16,955 bases of DNA from Comamonas sp. (GCA_018384835.1 JAHAYB010000297.1:1-16955), one strand, 5' to 3'; shown: positions 8,436-15,508, numbered from the stretch's first letter. Notes: generated from the letters alone by a model not told the origin. Numbers and translations are program-made.

Positions 8436-9053
8436 CTATTCAGCGGCTACGTTAACAGGGCAGTTGTCCTCGTCTTCTTCCAGCTTCCAGACTTCCACAG
8501 TGCGGGTGCCGGCTTGGCGCATACCCAGCGCCTCGGCAGCGGCTTCGCTCAGGTCGATGATGCGCTGCTTGGCAAAGGGGCCACGGTCGTTCACGCGCAC
8601 CACCACGGTGCTGCCATTGCGCGGACTCATGACGCATAGCTTGGTGCCAAAGGGGTAGCTGCGGTGGGCGGCGGTCAGGTCGTTGCGGTCAAAGCGCTCG
8701 CCGCTGGCGGTGCGTCTGCCGTGGAATTTGCCGCCATACCAAGAGGCGATGCCCTGCTGGTCGCTGGGGCGGGCGGTGCGTGCTTCCTCATCTAAGGCAT
8801 CTTGGACGGCTTGCAGTGGGTCAGGCAGGCGCAGCCCTGGGGTGGGAGCCAAGCGCTCTAACTGCTCGGTAAGGCTGCGGTTGTTAGCGGGCTTGACCCC
8901 CAGGCCGCTACTACGCTCGGTATGCAGCCCGGTAGAGGTGGAACAAGCTGCCAGCAAGGCGCTCACTACAGCGGCGCTGGCAAGTAGCAGCAGGCGTTGA
9001 TGCGGTGCAGGTCGGGGGTGGGGGGTAGGGACGGAGATGGTAACCATTGCCAT
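8436..9053 (-). CDS. rlpA: RlpA-like septal ring lipoprotein (lytic transglycosylase family)
   Basis: Outer-membrane-anchored double-psi beta-barrel protein; RlpA homologues cleave denuded glycan strands at the division septum. The 205 residues start with a hydrophobic signal (about 20-36) ending in lipobox LAAC, so the mature N-terminus is Cys37. A variable linker follows, then the DPBB domain (about 100-180): GIASWYGGKFHGRRTASGERF, LTAAHRSYPFG with the family's His (130), and VVVRVNDRGPF with the catalytic-type Asp (156), then RIIDLSEAAAEALGM. There is no C-terminal SPOR domain, so peptidoglycan targeting by SPOR is absent. The ATG is 10 bp after the metF stop, and its best ribosome site (TAAGG) overlaps that stop, which implies translational coupling to metF. 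Met3 (9047) is an alternative start. Confidence 0.92.
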   Translation of the reverse strand: MAMVTISVPTPHPRPAPHQRLLLLASAAVVSALLAACSTSTGLHTERSSGLGVKPANNRSLTEQLERLAPTPGLRLPDPLQAVQDALDEEARTARPSDQQGIASWYGGKFHGRRTASGERFDRNDLTAAHRSYPFGTKLCVMSPRNGSTVVVRVNDRGPFAKQRIIDLSEAAAEALGMRQAGTRTVEVWKLEEDEDNCPVNVAAE

Positions 9054-9063
9054 GCTTACAGCC

Positions 9064-9900
9064 TTACAGCCCCAGGCGCTCGCACAGTGCCAGGGTGGCC
9101 GCGCTTTGGTTCATGGTGTAGATGTGCAAGCTGGGTGCGCCCAGGCTGCGCAGTTGCTCGCACAGGCGGCTGACGACATCCAGCCCAAAGGCGCGAATGC
9201 TGGCGCTGTCGTCGCCAAAGCCTTGCAGGCGCAGGCGAATCCAGCGGGGGATTTCTGCGCCCGTGGCATCAGAGAAGCGCAAGAGCTGGGCGGAGTTGGT
9301 AATCGGCATGATGCCCGGCACGATGGGGATATTCACGCCCAGGCGCTGCACATCATCCACAAAGCGGGCGTAAGCATCCGCGTTGTAGAAGTATTGGGTG
9401 ATGGCGGCATTCGCCCCGGCTTTGACCTTGGTGGCAAAGGCTTGCAGGTCGGCCTCGGGGCTGCGGGCTTGGGGGTGGATTTCGGGGTAGGCGGCGACTT
9501 CGATATGGAAAAAATCCCCAAACTCGGCGCGGATAAAGGCGACCAAGTCGCTGGCGTATTGAAATTCACCGCCCATGCCGTAGCCGCTGGGTAAGTCCCC
9601 GCGCAGGGCGACCAGGCGGCGCACGCCCATGTCTTTGAGTTGCTGTAGCTCGCTGCGCACGCTGTGGCGGCTTGCGCCTATGCAGGAGAAGTGGGCAGCA
9701 GCGGCCACGCCCTCGGCTTGGATAGCGGCCACCATGTCAAACGTGCCCGCTTGGGTAGAGCCGCCTGCGCCGTAGGTGACGGAGCAAAACTCTGGCCGCT
9801 TGGCATACAGCGCCTGGCGCACCTGCACATGCTTGGCTGCGCCTTCGGGGGTTTTAGTGGGGAAAAACTCAAAGCTGATGGGCAAAGCGCTTTGGCTCAT
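9064..9900 (-). CDS. metF: Methylenetetrahydrofolate reductase
   Basis: Reduces 5,10-methylene-THF to 5-methyl-THF with an FAD cofactor, supplying the methyl group for homocysteine remethylation to methionine. The 278 residues form a single TIM barrel of bacterial MetF length. Visible landmarks are SFEFFPTKTPEG with the catalytic Glu11, VTYGAGGS, HFSCIG, LVALRGDLP with Asp102 (E. coli Asp120 equivalent), YPEIHPQA, KVKAGANAAITQYFYN with Gln169, and PGIMPITN. AAGGAG sits 8 nt before the ATG. It lies 46 bp after tlyA and just before rlpA in the ahcY transcript, so its mRNA is likely under the upstream SAH riboswitch. That makes physiological sense, since SAH breakdown yields homocysteine, the acceptor of the methyl group MetF makes. 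Confidence 0.97.
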   Translation of the reverse strand: MSQSALPISFEFFPTKTPEGAAKHVQVRQALYAKRPEFCSVTYGAGGSTQAGTFDMVAAIQAEGVAAAAHFSCIGASRHSVRSELQQLKDMGVRRLVALRGDLPSGYGMGGEFQYASDLVAFIRAEFGDFFHIEVAAYPEIHPQARSPEADLQAFATKVKAGANAAITQYFYNADAYARFVDDVQRLGVNIPIVPGIMPITNSAQLLRFSDATGAEIPRWIRLRLQGFGDDSASIRAFGLDVVSRLCEQLRSLGAPSLHIYTMNQSAATLALCERLGL

Positions 9901-9946
9901 GATAGAAGCTCCTTGGCAATCATGGGGCAGGGGGGTGAGGCGGCCA

Positions 9947-11125
9947 TCAAGCTAGGCGCTGCTTGCGCTTGGGGCGGGCGGGGCCGGGCAGGTTGTAGCC
10001 TTCGTCCTCGCTCTCGTCGATGATGTGGGCGCGTTTTTGTTCGCGCAGCACGGTGCGTGAGACGCGGGCGGGCTTATTGGTGGTGGCGCTGGCCGCCTCG
10101 GGCAGGGGGCTATCCAGATGCAAAATCTGCGCCCCTTGCTGGGCGTGGATAAAAAATTCGTGATTGCCGTCGCCGCCTGCAATGGGTGAATCCAGCCAGG
10201 CTTTCACTTCCAAGCCCAGCTCGGCCAGGCAGGTGCGGATGCGCTGTTCTACCTCGGCATACAGCGCTGGGTCGCGCACGATGCCGCCTTTGCCGACTTG
10301 GCCGGGTTGCAGCTCAAACTGGGGTTTGACCAGCATGAGCAAATGCCCGTGGGGGCGCAGCAGGCGCACCACCGCAGGCAGCACCAGGGTGAGGGAGATA
10401 AAGGAAACATCGCCCGTTACAAAGTCAAAAGCGGGGGTGGTATCTACATCAGCCAATTCGGGTTTGCGGCGCAGTACGGCGGGGGCAGTACCCTCTTCAA
10501 GCGCTTTGGCCTTGGCGGCGCGTTCGGCTTTGAAGGCTTCGATGTCGGTGTCTTTGGCATCGTCGCTGTCGTCGTAATCGTCGCTGATTTCGCCGCCGTT
10601 GCGCATCCAGGCGTAGGGGGCTTGGGGCTGGGTGTGGTTGTCTTCTTCCTCTTGAACGAGTTCGGACAGGGCGGCTTCGCAGGCCGCCTCTAGCGCTTCT
10701 GCCGTCATGCTGCGGGCGTTTAAGCCTTCCACGCAGACCACGCGGCTATCGCTGCGCAGTTTGTCATGCAACTGGCCTTGCCCCACATCCACGCCAATGA
10801 CCTGGGCTGCGCCCGCTTGCAGCAGGCAGTCGGTAAAGCCGCCGGTGCTCTGCCCCACATCCAGGCAGCGCAATCCGGCCACGCTCAGGCCAGTGGCGGC
10901 CAGAGCGCCTTCTAGCTTCAAACCACCGCGTGAGATGTATTTGGCCTCGGCGGCATCGAGCAATTGCAGCTCTGCGCCAGCGGGGATGTCGTCGCCGTTT
11001 TTGAGCACCTTCTTCCAAGGCAGGGCGGGCGAGAGCCGCCATTGCACGCCCGAGGCAATCAGGCGCTGCGCCTGGGAACGGGTGCTGGCGTGGCCGTAAT
11101 CCACCAAAAAAACATCTGCACGCAT
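9947..11125 (-). CDS. tlyA: TlyA-family rRNA 2'-O-methyltransferase, with acidic insertion and basic tail
   Basis: S4-domain plus FtsJ-like methyltransferase of the TlyA/hemolysin A family, which methylates ribose 2'-OH in rRNA and was earlier called a hemolysin. Residues 1-60 are the S4 RNA-binding domain. The Rossmann methyltransferase starts at YISRGGLKLEGAL (63-75), with SAM-binding LDVGQSTGGFTDCLLQ (88-103), VDVGQGQLHDKL, then FDFVTGDVSFISLTLVLP (233-250), LVKPQFE and the GGDGNHEFF end (317-325). At 392 residues it is far longer than the usual 240-280. The excess is a charged insertion (about 150-231, with DDYDDSDDAKDTD) just before the conserved DVSFISL strand, and a 60-residue tail ending GPARPKRKQRLA. 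No strong ribosome site precedes the ATG, which is 36 bp after the ahcY stop. Confidence 0.92.
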   Translation of the reverse strand: MRADVFLVDYGHASTRSQAQRLIASGVQWRLSPALPWKKVLKNGDDIPAGAELQLLDAAEAKYISRGGLKLEGALAATGLSVAGLRCLDVGQSTGGFTDCLLQAGAAQVIGVDVGQGQLHDKLRSDSRVVCVEGLNARSMTAEALEAACEAALSELVQEEEDNHTQPQAPYAWMRNGGEISDDYDDSDDAKDTDIEAFKAERAAKAKALEEGTAPAVLRRKPELADVDTTPAFDFVTGDVSFISLTLVLPAVVRLLRPHGHLLMLVKPQFELQPGQVGKGGIVRDPALYAEVEQRIRTCLAELGLEVKAWLDSPIAGGDGNHEFFIHAQQGAQILHLDSPLPEAASATTNKPARVSRTVLREQKRAHIIDESEDEGYNLPGPARPKRKQRLA

Positions 11126-11161
11126 AGGTAGTCGCTTTAGGAGTTTGCTTAAACGGAAAAA

Positions 11162-12580
11162 TTAGTAGCGGTAGGTATCAGGCTTGTAGGGGCCAGTCTT
11201 ATCCACGCCGATGTAGGCGGCCTGCGCGTCGCTCAGTTCGGTGAGCTGTGCGCCGACTTTCTTCAGGTGCAGGCGGGCGACTTTCTCATCCAGGATTTTG
11301 GGCAGCACATAGACCTGACCGACCTCGTAAGCCTCGGGGCGGGTGAATAGCTCGATTTGCGCCAGCGTCTGGTTGGCAAAGGAGTTGCTCATCACAAAGC
11401 TGGGGTGGCCGGTAGCGCAGCCCAGGTTCACCAAGCGGCCTTTAGCCAGAAGGATGATTTTTTTGCCGTCGGGGAAGATGACGTGGTCCACCTGGGGCTT
11501 GATTTCTTCCCACTGGCAGCGCTCTTCCAGTTTGGCGACTTCGATTTCATTGTCAAAGTGGCCGATGTTGCAGACGATAGCCTCGTCCTTCATGGCGGCC
11601 ATGTGCTCGAAGGTAATCACGTCGCGGTTGCCGGTGGTGGTCACGAAAATGTCGCATTTGTCGGCGGCGTATTCCATGGTCACCACGCGGTAGCCTTCCA
11701 TGGCGGCTTGCAGGGCGTTGATGGGGTCGATTTCCGTCACCCAGACCTGGGCGGAGAGGGCGCGCAGCGCTTGGGCGCTGCCCTTGCCGACATCGCCATA
11801 ACCGGCCACGCAGGCCACTTTGCCGGCAATCATCACGTCGGTGGCGCGCTTGATGCCATCCACCAGCGACTCGCGGCAGCCGTAGAGGTTGTCAAACTTG
11901 GATTTGGTCACCGAGTCGTTGACGTTGATGGCGCGGAACTTGAGCTGCCCCTTGGCCGACATTTCCTTGAGGCGCATCACACCGGTGGTGGTTTCTTCGG
12001 TCACGCCCATGATGGCGGCGCTCTTGCGGCTGTACCAGGTGGCATCTTCGGCCAGCTTGGCGCGGATGGCGGCAAACAGGATTTTTTCTTCTTCGCTGCC
12101 GGGGTTGGTGAGCACGGACTGGTCTTGCTCGGCACGCATGCCCAGGTGCATCAGCATGGTGGCATCGCCGCCGTCGTCCAGAATCATGTTCGGGCCTTCG
12201 GCCTGTTCGCCCTGGGCACCGAACTCAAAAATGCGGTGGGTGTAGTCCCAGTAGTCTTTGAGCGATTCGCCCTTGATGGCAAACACCGGCACACCGGTGG
12301 CGGCAATGGCGGCGGCGGCGTGGTCTTGGGTGGAGAAGATGTTGCACGAGGCCCAGCGCACTTCTGCGCCCAGGGCGGTGAGGGTTTCAATCAGCACCGC
12401 AGTTTGAATCGTCATGTGCAGGCTGCCGGTAATGCGTGCGCCTTTGAGGGGCTGTTGCGCGGCGAACTCCTCGCGCACTGCCATCAGGCCGGGCATTTCG
12501 GTTTCGGCGATTTTGATTTCTTTGCGGCCCCAGTCGGCCAGGGTGATGTCGGCAATAGCGCGGTCAGTTTGCTTGCTCAT
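11162..12580 (-). CDS. ahcY: Adenosylhomocysteinase
   Basis: NAD-dependent enzyme that reversibly splits SAH, the product inhibitor of methyltransferases, into adenosine and homocysteine. The 472 residues are the full bacterial length, including the insertion seen in bacterial SahH. Landmarks: [21 protein letters not shown] (48-68), [19 protein letters not shown] (73-91), [13 protein letters not shown] with catalytic-region Lys226, Asp230 and Asn231, NAD-binding [12 protein letters not shown] (258-269), NIGHFDNE, and the conserved end [12 protein letters not shown]. The ribosome site GGAG lies a few bases before the ATG. It is the first gene after a sigma70-like promoter and an SAH riboswitch, so it should be induced when SAH accumulates. 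tlyA, metF and rlpA follow in the same direction with short gaps. Confidence 0.98.
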   Translation of the reverse strand: MSKQTDRAIADITLADWGRKEIKIAETEMPGLMAVREEFAAQQPLKGARITGSLHMTIQTAVLIETLTALGAEVRWASCNIFSTQDHAAAAIAATGVPVFAIKGESLKDYWDYTHRIFEFGAQGEQAEGPNMILDDGGDATMLMHLGMRAEQDQSVLTNPGSEEEKILFAAIRAKLAEDATWYSRKSAAIMGVTEETTTGVMRLKEMSAKGQLKFRAINVNDSVTKSKFDNLYGCRESLVDGIKRATDVMIAGKVACVAGYGDVGKGSAQALRALSAQVWVTEIDPINALQAAMEGYRVVTMEYAADKCDIFVTTTGNRDVITFEHMAAMKDEAIVCNIGHFDNEIEVAKLEERCQWEEIKPQVDHVIFPDGKKIILLAKGRLVNLGCATGHPSFVMSNSFANQTLAQIELFTRPEAYEVGQVYVLPKILDEKVARLHLKKVGAQLTELSDAQAAYIGVDKTGPYKPDTYRY

Positions 12581-12625
12581 GGTTTTTCTCCAAGAAAGGA
12601 AAGGCGTTAGCGTTGGAAAAAACCA
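12580..12625 (-). promoter_or_regulatory. Possible helix hiding the ahcY ribosome site and start
   Basis: On the minus strand TGGTTTTTTCC (12625-12615) can pair with GGAGAAAAACCA (12591-12580), with a single bulged G, over 11 bp. The second strand includes the ahcY Shine-Dalgarno GGAG and the A of its ATG; the loop is 23 nt. The first strand reuses the U-run and last bases of the candidate terminator, so the two structures exclude each other. Confidence 0.45.
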
Positions 12626-12687
12626 CGTCGTGCGCGAGGGTGTGCAAGTATTTCAGACAGGGCAACACCGCAACGCCAGGGACGTGG
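12617..12687 (-). terminator. Candidate terminator in the ahcY leader (expression platform)
   Basis: On the minus strand CCACGTC (12687-12681), directly after the riboswitch, is complementary to GACGTGG (12629-12623), which is followed at once by TTTTTT (12622-12617). The 51-nt interval can hold an inner stem (GGTG...CACC with flanking TGC/GCA), giving a branched terminator. The overall form, a stem of mixed GC content then a U-run, is what a transcriptional riboswitch needs. The long interval lowers confidence, and folding energies were not computed. Confidence 0.5.
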
Positions 12688-12781
12688 GTGAGCGTCGTTG
12701 CCAGAAGGCAGGGCATTGCGCCGCAGCCGCCTCTCCGAGCCTCACGCCAGGCTAGAGCTGGCGCTGCAACGCTCCTCGGAC
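12688..12781 (-). promoter_or_regulatory. SAH riboswitch (S-adenosylhomocysteine aptamer)
   Basis: Read on the minus strand, this matches the SAH riboswitch found ahead of ahcY in beta- and gammaproteobacteria. P1 is TCCGAG (12780-12775) with CTCGGA (12739-12734). The conserved core strand GAGCGTTGCAGC starts at 12774. P2 is CTGGCG/CGCCAG (12763-12758 with 12750-12745; on this strand CGCCAG then CTGGCG) followed by the core ending in GAGGCTCGGA. The 3' partner CAACGACGCTCAC (12700-12688) pairs with GAGCGTTG (12774-12767) to make the P4/pseudoknot helix. The family binds SAH and switches the downstream gene on, discriminating strongly against SAM. Its position, about ten bases after the predicted RNA start and directly before ahcY, fits. 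Confidence 0.95.
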
Positions 12782-12800
12782 GAGGAAAGTAAAACCGCTA

Positions 12801-12829
12801 ATTGTACGCTGGGAGGCAGAAATTGTCAG
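12801..12829 (-). promoter_or_regulatory. Sigma70-type promoter of the ahcY operon
   Basis: On the minus strand CTGACA (12829-12824) is spaced 17 bp from TACAAT (12806-12801), each one base off consensus at key places. RNA would start near 12794, about a dozen bases before the riboswitch P1. The -35 box overlaps the stop codon of dtd, so the operon start is packed against the upstream gene. Confidence 0.75.
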
Positions 12830-13296
12830 CGCTGCTCTGCTACAGAGCGAGTGCCGGGAGGAATGCGCAGCGGGATGGTGACTGGCCCATCGTTGACCAG
12901 ATGCACCTGCATATTGGCGGCAAATTCCCCAGTGGCTACCTTGGGGTGGCTGCTACGCGCTTGGGCAACCAGGTAGTCGTAAAGGCGCTGGCCTTCTTGC
13001 GGGCTGGCGGCCTGACCAAAGCTGGGGCGGTTGCCGCCGCTGCAATCGGCGGCCAGGGTGAACTGGCTGACCAGCAGCAGGCCGCCGCCGATGTCTTGCA
13101 GGCTGCGGTTCATCTTGCCTGCCTCGTCGGCGAAGATGCGCAGCTTGAGGATTTTGGCCAGCAGCTTGTCGGCTTCGCGCTGGCTGTCGCCTTGCTCGGC
13201 GCAGACCAAGGCCAGCAGGCCCTGGTCAATCTGGCCGCAGGTTTGGCCGTCGATGACGACTTTGGCCTGCGTGACACGTTGCAGCAGCGCCTGCAT
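12826..13296 (-). CDS. dtd: D-aminoacyl-tRNA deacylase
   Basis: Homodimeric proofreading enzyme that hydrolyses D-amino acids (and glycine wrongly loaded on tRNA-Ala) from tRNA. The 156 residues have the usual DTD length and motifs: opening [17 protein letters not shown], the GLL.LV strand, [28 protein letters not shown] (77-81), which lines the active site, and [10 protein letters not shown] (134-143) containing the Gly-cisPro pair that excludes L-residues. The ATG follows the chemoreceptor stop codon with no base between, and its ribosome site (GGGAG, about 9 nt away) lies in the chemoreceptor's last codons, so translation is probably coupled. The functional link to chemotaxis is not apparent. 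The stop codon overlaps the -35 box of the ahcY promoter. Confidence 0.95.
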   Translation of the reverse strand: MQALLQRVTQAKVVIDGQTCGQIDQGLLALVCAEQGDSQREADKLLAKILKLRIFADEAGKMNRSLQDIGGGLLLVSQFTLAADCSGGNRPSFGQAASPQEGQRLYDYLVAQARSSHPKVATGEFAANMQVHLVNDGPVTIPLRIPPGTRSVAEQR

Positions 13297-15132
13297 TTAG
13301 AAGGTCTCCCAATCGTCGTCATTGTGGCTGCTGGAGGCGCTGGCGCTAGGCGCGGGGCGCTTGAGGGCAGGCGCTGGGCTGGGCAAGGCGGCTGGCTGGG
13401 CAGTTCTAGGCGCTGCGGCCATACCCGTTGTTGGGCGGGGCTTGCTGAATGTGCCAACTGTGCCAGTTGTGCCAGCGGTTGCGCTTGGTTTGCTGCTAGC
13501 AACGGGGCGGCTATGGGGTGCTGGGGTGCTTGCCTGTGCAGCCGCAGCGGGCGCAGGGCTACGGGTGTGCATGGGGGCAGCGCTGCCATGGCCTTGCGCT
13601 GTGCGAAAGACGGACATGGCCTGCACCAGCTCGGCGGCTTGGTGGCGCAGGTTGTCGGCAGCAGCGGCGCTTTCTTCCACCAAAGCGGCGTTTTGCTGGG
13701 TGGCTTGGTCCATTTGGGTGATGGCTTCGCCTACTTGGCTAACCCCGGCGCTTTGCTCGCGGCTGGCGGCGCTGATTTCGCCCATGATGTCAGTCACGCG
13801 GCGGATGGCTTGCAGCATCTCGGTCATGGAGCTGCCGGTGCGGTCGGCCAGTTGGGTGCCTTGCTCTACGCGCTGCACGCTGTCTTGAATCAGGGTAGTG
13901 ATTTCCTTGGCGGCATCGGCGCTGCGCCCAGCCAGGGCGCGTACTTCGCTGGCGACGACGGCAAAGCCTCGGCCTTGCTCGCCAGCGCGGGCGGCTTCCA
14001 CAGCGGCGTTCAGCGCCAGGATGTTGGTCTGGAAGGCGATGCCGTCAATCACGCTGATGATGTCGGCAATGCGGCTGCTGCTGCCCTGAATGTCGCGCAT
14101 GGTGGTGACCATTTCCTCCACCACCCCGCCACTTTGTGTGGCCAAGGTGCTGGCGCTCATAGCCAATTGGTTGGCTTGGGCGGCGTTGTCGGCGTTTTGG
14201 CGCACAGTGGAGCCTAGTTGCTCCATAGACGCTGCGGTTTGCTGTAGGGCGCTGGCCTGCTGCTCGGTGCGGGCAGACAGGTCGTTGTTGCCGTGGGCGA
14301 TTTCTGTGCTGGCGCTAGCGACGCTTTCGGCATTTTGGCGCACGTTGCCTACGGTGCTTTGCAGCTTGGCCTGCATATTGTGCAGAGCGGTTAAGAGGGC
14401 GGCGGTTTCATCCTTACCAGCGGTGTTGATGGTTTGCGTTAAATCGCCTTGCGCCATGGCATCGGCATAGTCCACCGCCTGGCGCAAGGGCAAGGTGATG
14501 GAGCGGCCAATCGCCCATGCTGCAAAAACGCCCAGTGCCAAGGCCGCTGCCAAGCCAGCGAGCAAAATAATCTGCCCCATGCGGGCGTTGTCCAGTGCTT
14601 GAACCCTGGTTTGGTCGTAAACGCCGTATTGGTATTTTTCAAAATCTGCCAGCGATTGGCTGTAGGCATCGGCCAGGGGGCGCAGTTGGTTGTCCACCTC
14701 GCGCCACACGTCTTCTAGGTTGGCTTTGCGCTTCATCAGGTCGGCGCGTTGCGTGCGATAAGCCTCGCGGCGCTGCCCTATAACTTCAAACATGCGCTTG
14801 CCTTCTGCCGTGCGCAGCAGCGATTGCACCTTGTTCTGCGATTGGCTAATGTGCCCGGAGGTGGTATCTACCTCGCTCTTCCAGTTGTCAAGCAAGCTGG
14901 AGTCGTTACTGAGCAAGATGGCGCGGGTGCGAATCCAGTTTTGATTGACCGCCTCGCGCCATTGCATGGTGGCGCGTAGGCGCTCGGCATCGGTGGTGGT
15001 CATGGCGTTGGTCACTTGCGCCATGTCTTGCAAGCGCCAGACACCCACCACCGCCACAATGGCCATGATGACCAGCAATAAAACAAACCCTAGCCACAAA
15101 CGGGCTCCTACTTTTAGTGTGCTTAACTGCAT
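13297..15132 (-). CDS. Methyl-accepting chemotaxis protein with C-terminal WETF tether
   Basis: Inner-membrane chemoreceptor signalling to CheA/CheW. Of 611 residues, 12-32 form TM1, about 35-185 a periplasmic helical sensor that looks like a four-helix bundle (4HB_MCP type), 188-208 TM2, and about 208-262 a HAMP domain. The cytoplasmic coiled coil follows, with the hairpin tip DIISVIDGIAFQTNILALNAAVEAARAGEQGRGF (from 357) typical of receptors. After about 510 comes a 95-residue Ala/Pro/Ser-rich flexible linker and a final DDDWETF, close to the NWETF pentapeptide that tethers CheR and CheB in enteric high-abundance receptors. The ligand is not predictable. The start at 15132 has GGGAG 7 nt upstream, inside an octanucleotide repeat. 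dtd follows without a gap. No flagellar sigma28 promoter is evident. Confidence 0.95.
   Translation of the reverse strand: MQLSTLKVGARLWLGFVLLLVIMAIVAVVGVWRLQDMAQVTNAMTTTDAERLRATMQWREAVNQNWIRTRAILLSNDSSLLDNWKSEVDTTSGHISQSQNKVQSLLRTAEGKRMFEVIGQRREAYRTQRADLMKRKANLEDVWREVDNQLRPLADAYSQSLADFEKYQYGVYDQTRVQALDNARMGQIILLAGLAAALALGVFAAWAIGRSITLPLRQAVDYADAMAQGDLTQTINTAGKDETAALLTALHNMQAKLQSTVGNVRQNAESVASASTEIAHGNNDLSARTEQQASALQQTAASMEQLGSTVRQNADNAAQANQLAMSASTLATQSGGVVEEMVTTMRDIQGSSSRIADIISVIDGIAFQTNILALNAAVEAARAGEQGRGFAVVASEVRALAGRSADAAKEITTLIQDSVQRVEQGTQLADRTGSSMTEMLQAIRRVTDIMGEISAASREQSAGVSQVGEAITQMDQATQQNAALVEESAAAADNLRHQAAELVQAMSVFRTAQGHGSAAPMHTRSPAPAAAAQASTPAPHSRPVASSKPSATAGTTGTVGTFSKPRPTTGMAAAPRTAQPAALPSPAPALKRPAPSASASSSHNDDDWETF
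13450..13476 (-). repeat. Three 9-bp tandem repeats in the receptor linker
   Basis: Three in-frame 9-bp units (TGTGCCAAC, TGTGCCAGT, TGTGCCAGC on the + strand) in the flexible linker of the chemoreceptor, coding for a Thr/Gly/Val run near residues 553-561. Copy-number change would keep the frame and only alter linker length. Confidence 0.6.
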
Positions 15133-15134
15133 TG

Positions 15135-15166
15135 CCTAACTCCCTAATTCCCTAACTCCCTAATCC
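15135..15166 (-). repeat. Four octanucleotide repeats in the chemoreceptor ribosome-binding region
   Basis: Four contiguous 8-bp units on the + strand: CCTAACTC, CCTAATTC, CCTAACTC, CCTAATCC. They end 2 bp before the start codon at 15132. On the mRNA each unit reads roughly GGGAGTTA, so every copy carries a Shine-Dalgarno-like GGGAG or GGGAA; the copy nearest the start supplies the working site with 7 nt spacing. The array resembles telomeric TTAGGG repeats and has regularly spaced G-runs. Confidence 0.8.
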
Positions 15167-15215
15167 TTTGAAATGAAAGCCTGCCCGCTTTTTTGTAATA
15201 CGCATTGCATCGCTT

Positions 15216-15238
15216 CCCTACCCTGCCCTTCCCTGCCC
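15216..15238 (-). other. G-quadruplex motif upstream of the chemoreceptor
   Basis: Five CCC runs on the + strand, each separated by exactly two bases (TA, TG, TT, TG), so the minus strand, which is the chemoreceptor mRNA-sense strand, has five GGG runs with 2-nt loops. This meets the strictest short-loop quadruplex pattern. It lies 84 bp before the receptor start, in its promoter or 5' leader. Further G-runs continue to about 15260. Confidence 0.7.
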
Positions 15239-15508
15239 ACCTTGCTCGCCCTACCTGCCCCTGCCGTTTAGGGCTGCCCTGCAAAGGCATGGACAGCATG
15301 GATGAGATGGGGGCTGGAGCCTGTTAATTTTCGGCCTAGCGCCTTACAAGCTAACTAGCCCTATCTAGCACATGAAAGGCTAGGGGCAGGAAGGGGCGGG
15401 ATGTTTGTGCTCACTAGCTAGCGGGGAAAACCAGGCCATTTTAAGGTCTAAGGCCAGACCTGAACGTGGCTCAAAAGGTCGGGGTTAACCAAGAGCGAAG
15501 TGGTAATT
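15239..15508. other. Intergenic DNA between the chemoreceptor and speD-speE, no gene seen
   Basis: No ORF here has both a ribosome site and recognisable composition. It holds a stem-loop AGGTCT/AGACCT (15444-15449 with 15456-15461, 6-nt loop), the palindrome GGTTAACC (15483-15490), the 10-bp palindrome GGTAATTACC (15502-15511, running into the next feature), and six CTAG tetramers between about 15336 and 15421. Both divergent promoters probably lie in this stretch or beside it, but I cannot assign a convincing -35/-10 pair to the chemoreceptor. Confidence 0.6.

Noticed and set aside
11357..12610. Long open frame (417 residues) antisense to ahcY
   Set aside because: It lies opposite a clear gene, is His/Gly/Val-rich in the way of antisense frames in GC-rich DNA, and has no recognisable domain.
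12802..14217. Long open frame (471 residues) antisense to dtd and the chemoreceptor
   Set aside because: A shadow of two well-supported genes; Ala/Gly-rich with no domain and no ribosome site.
15167..15400. Flagellar sigma28 promoter for the chemoreceptor
   Set aside because: I searched the minus strand for a TAAA...GCCGATAA-type pair and saw none.
15336..15421. Cluster of CTAG tetramers as a special signal
   Set aside because: CTAG occurs fairly often elsewhere in this window, including in coding sequence, so the cluster is weak evidence without counts.
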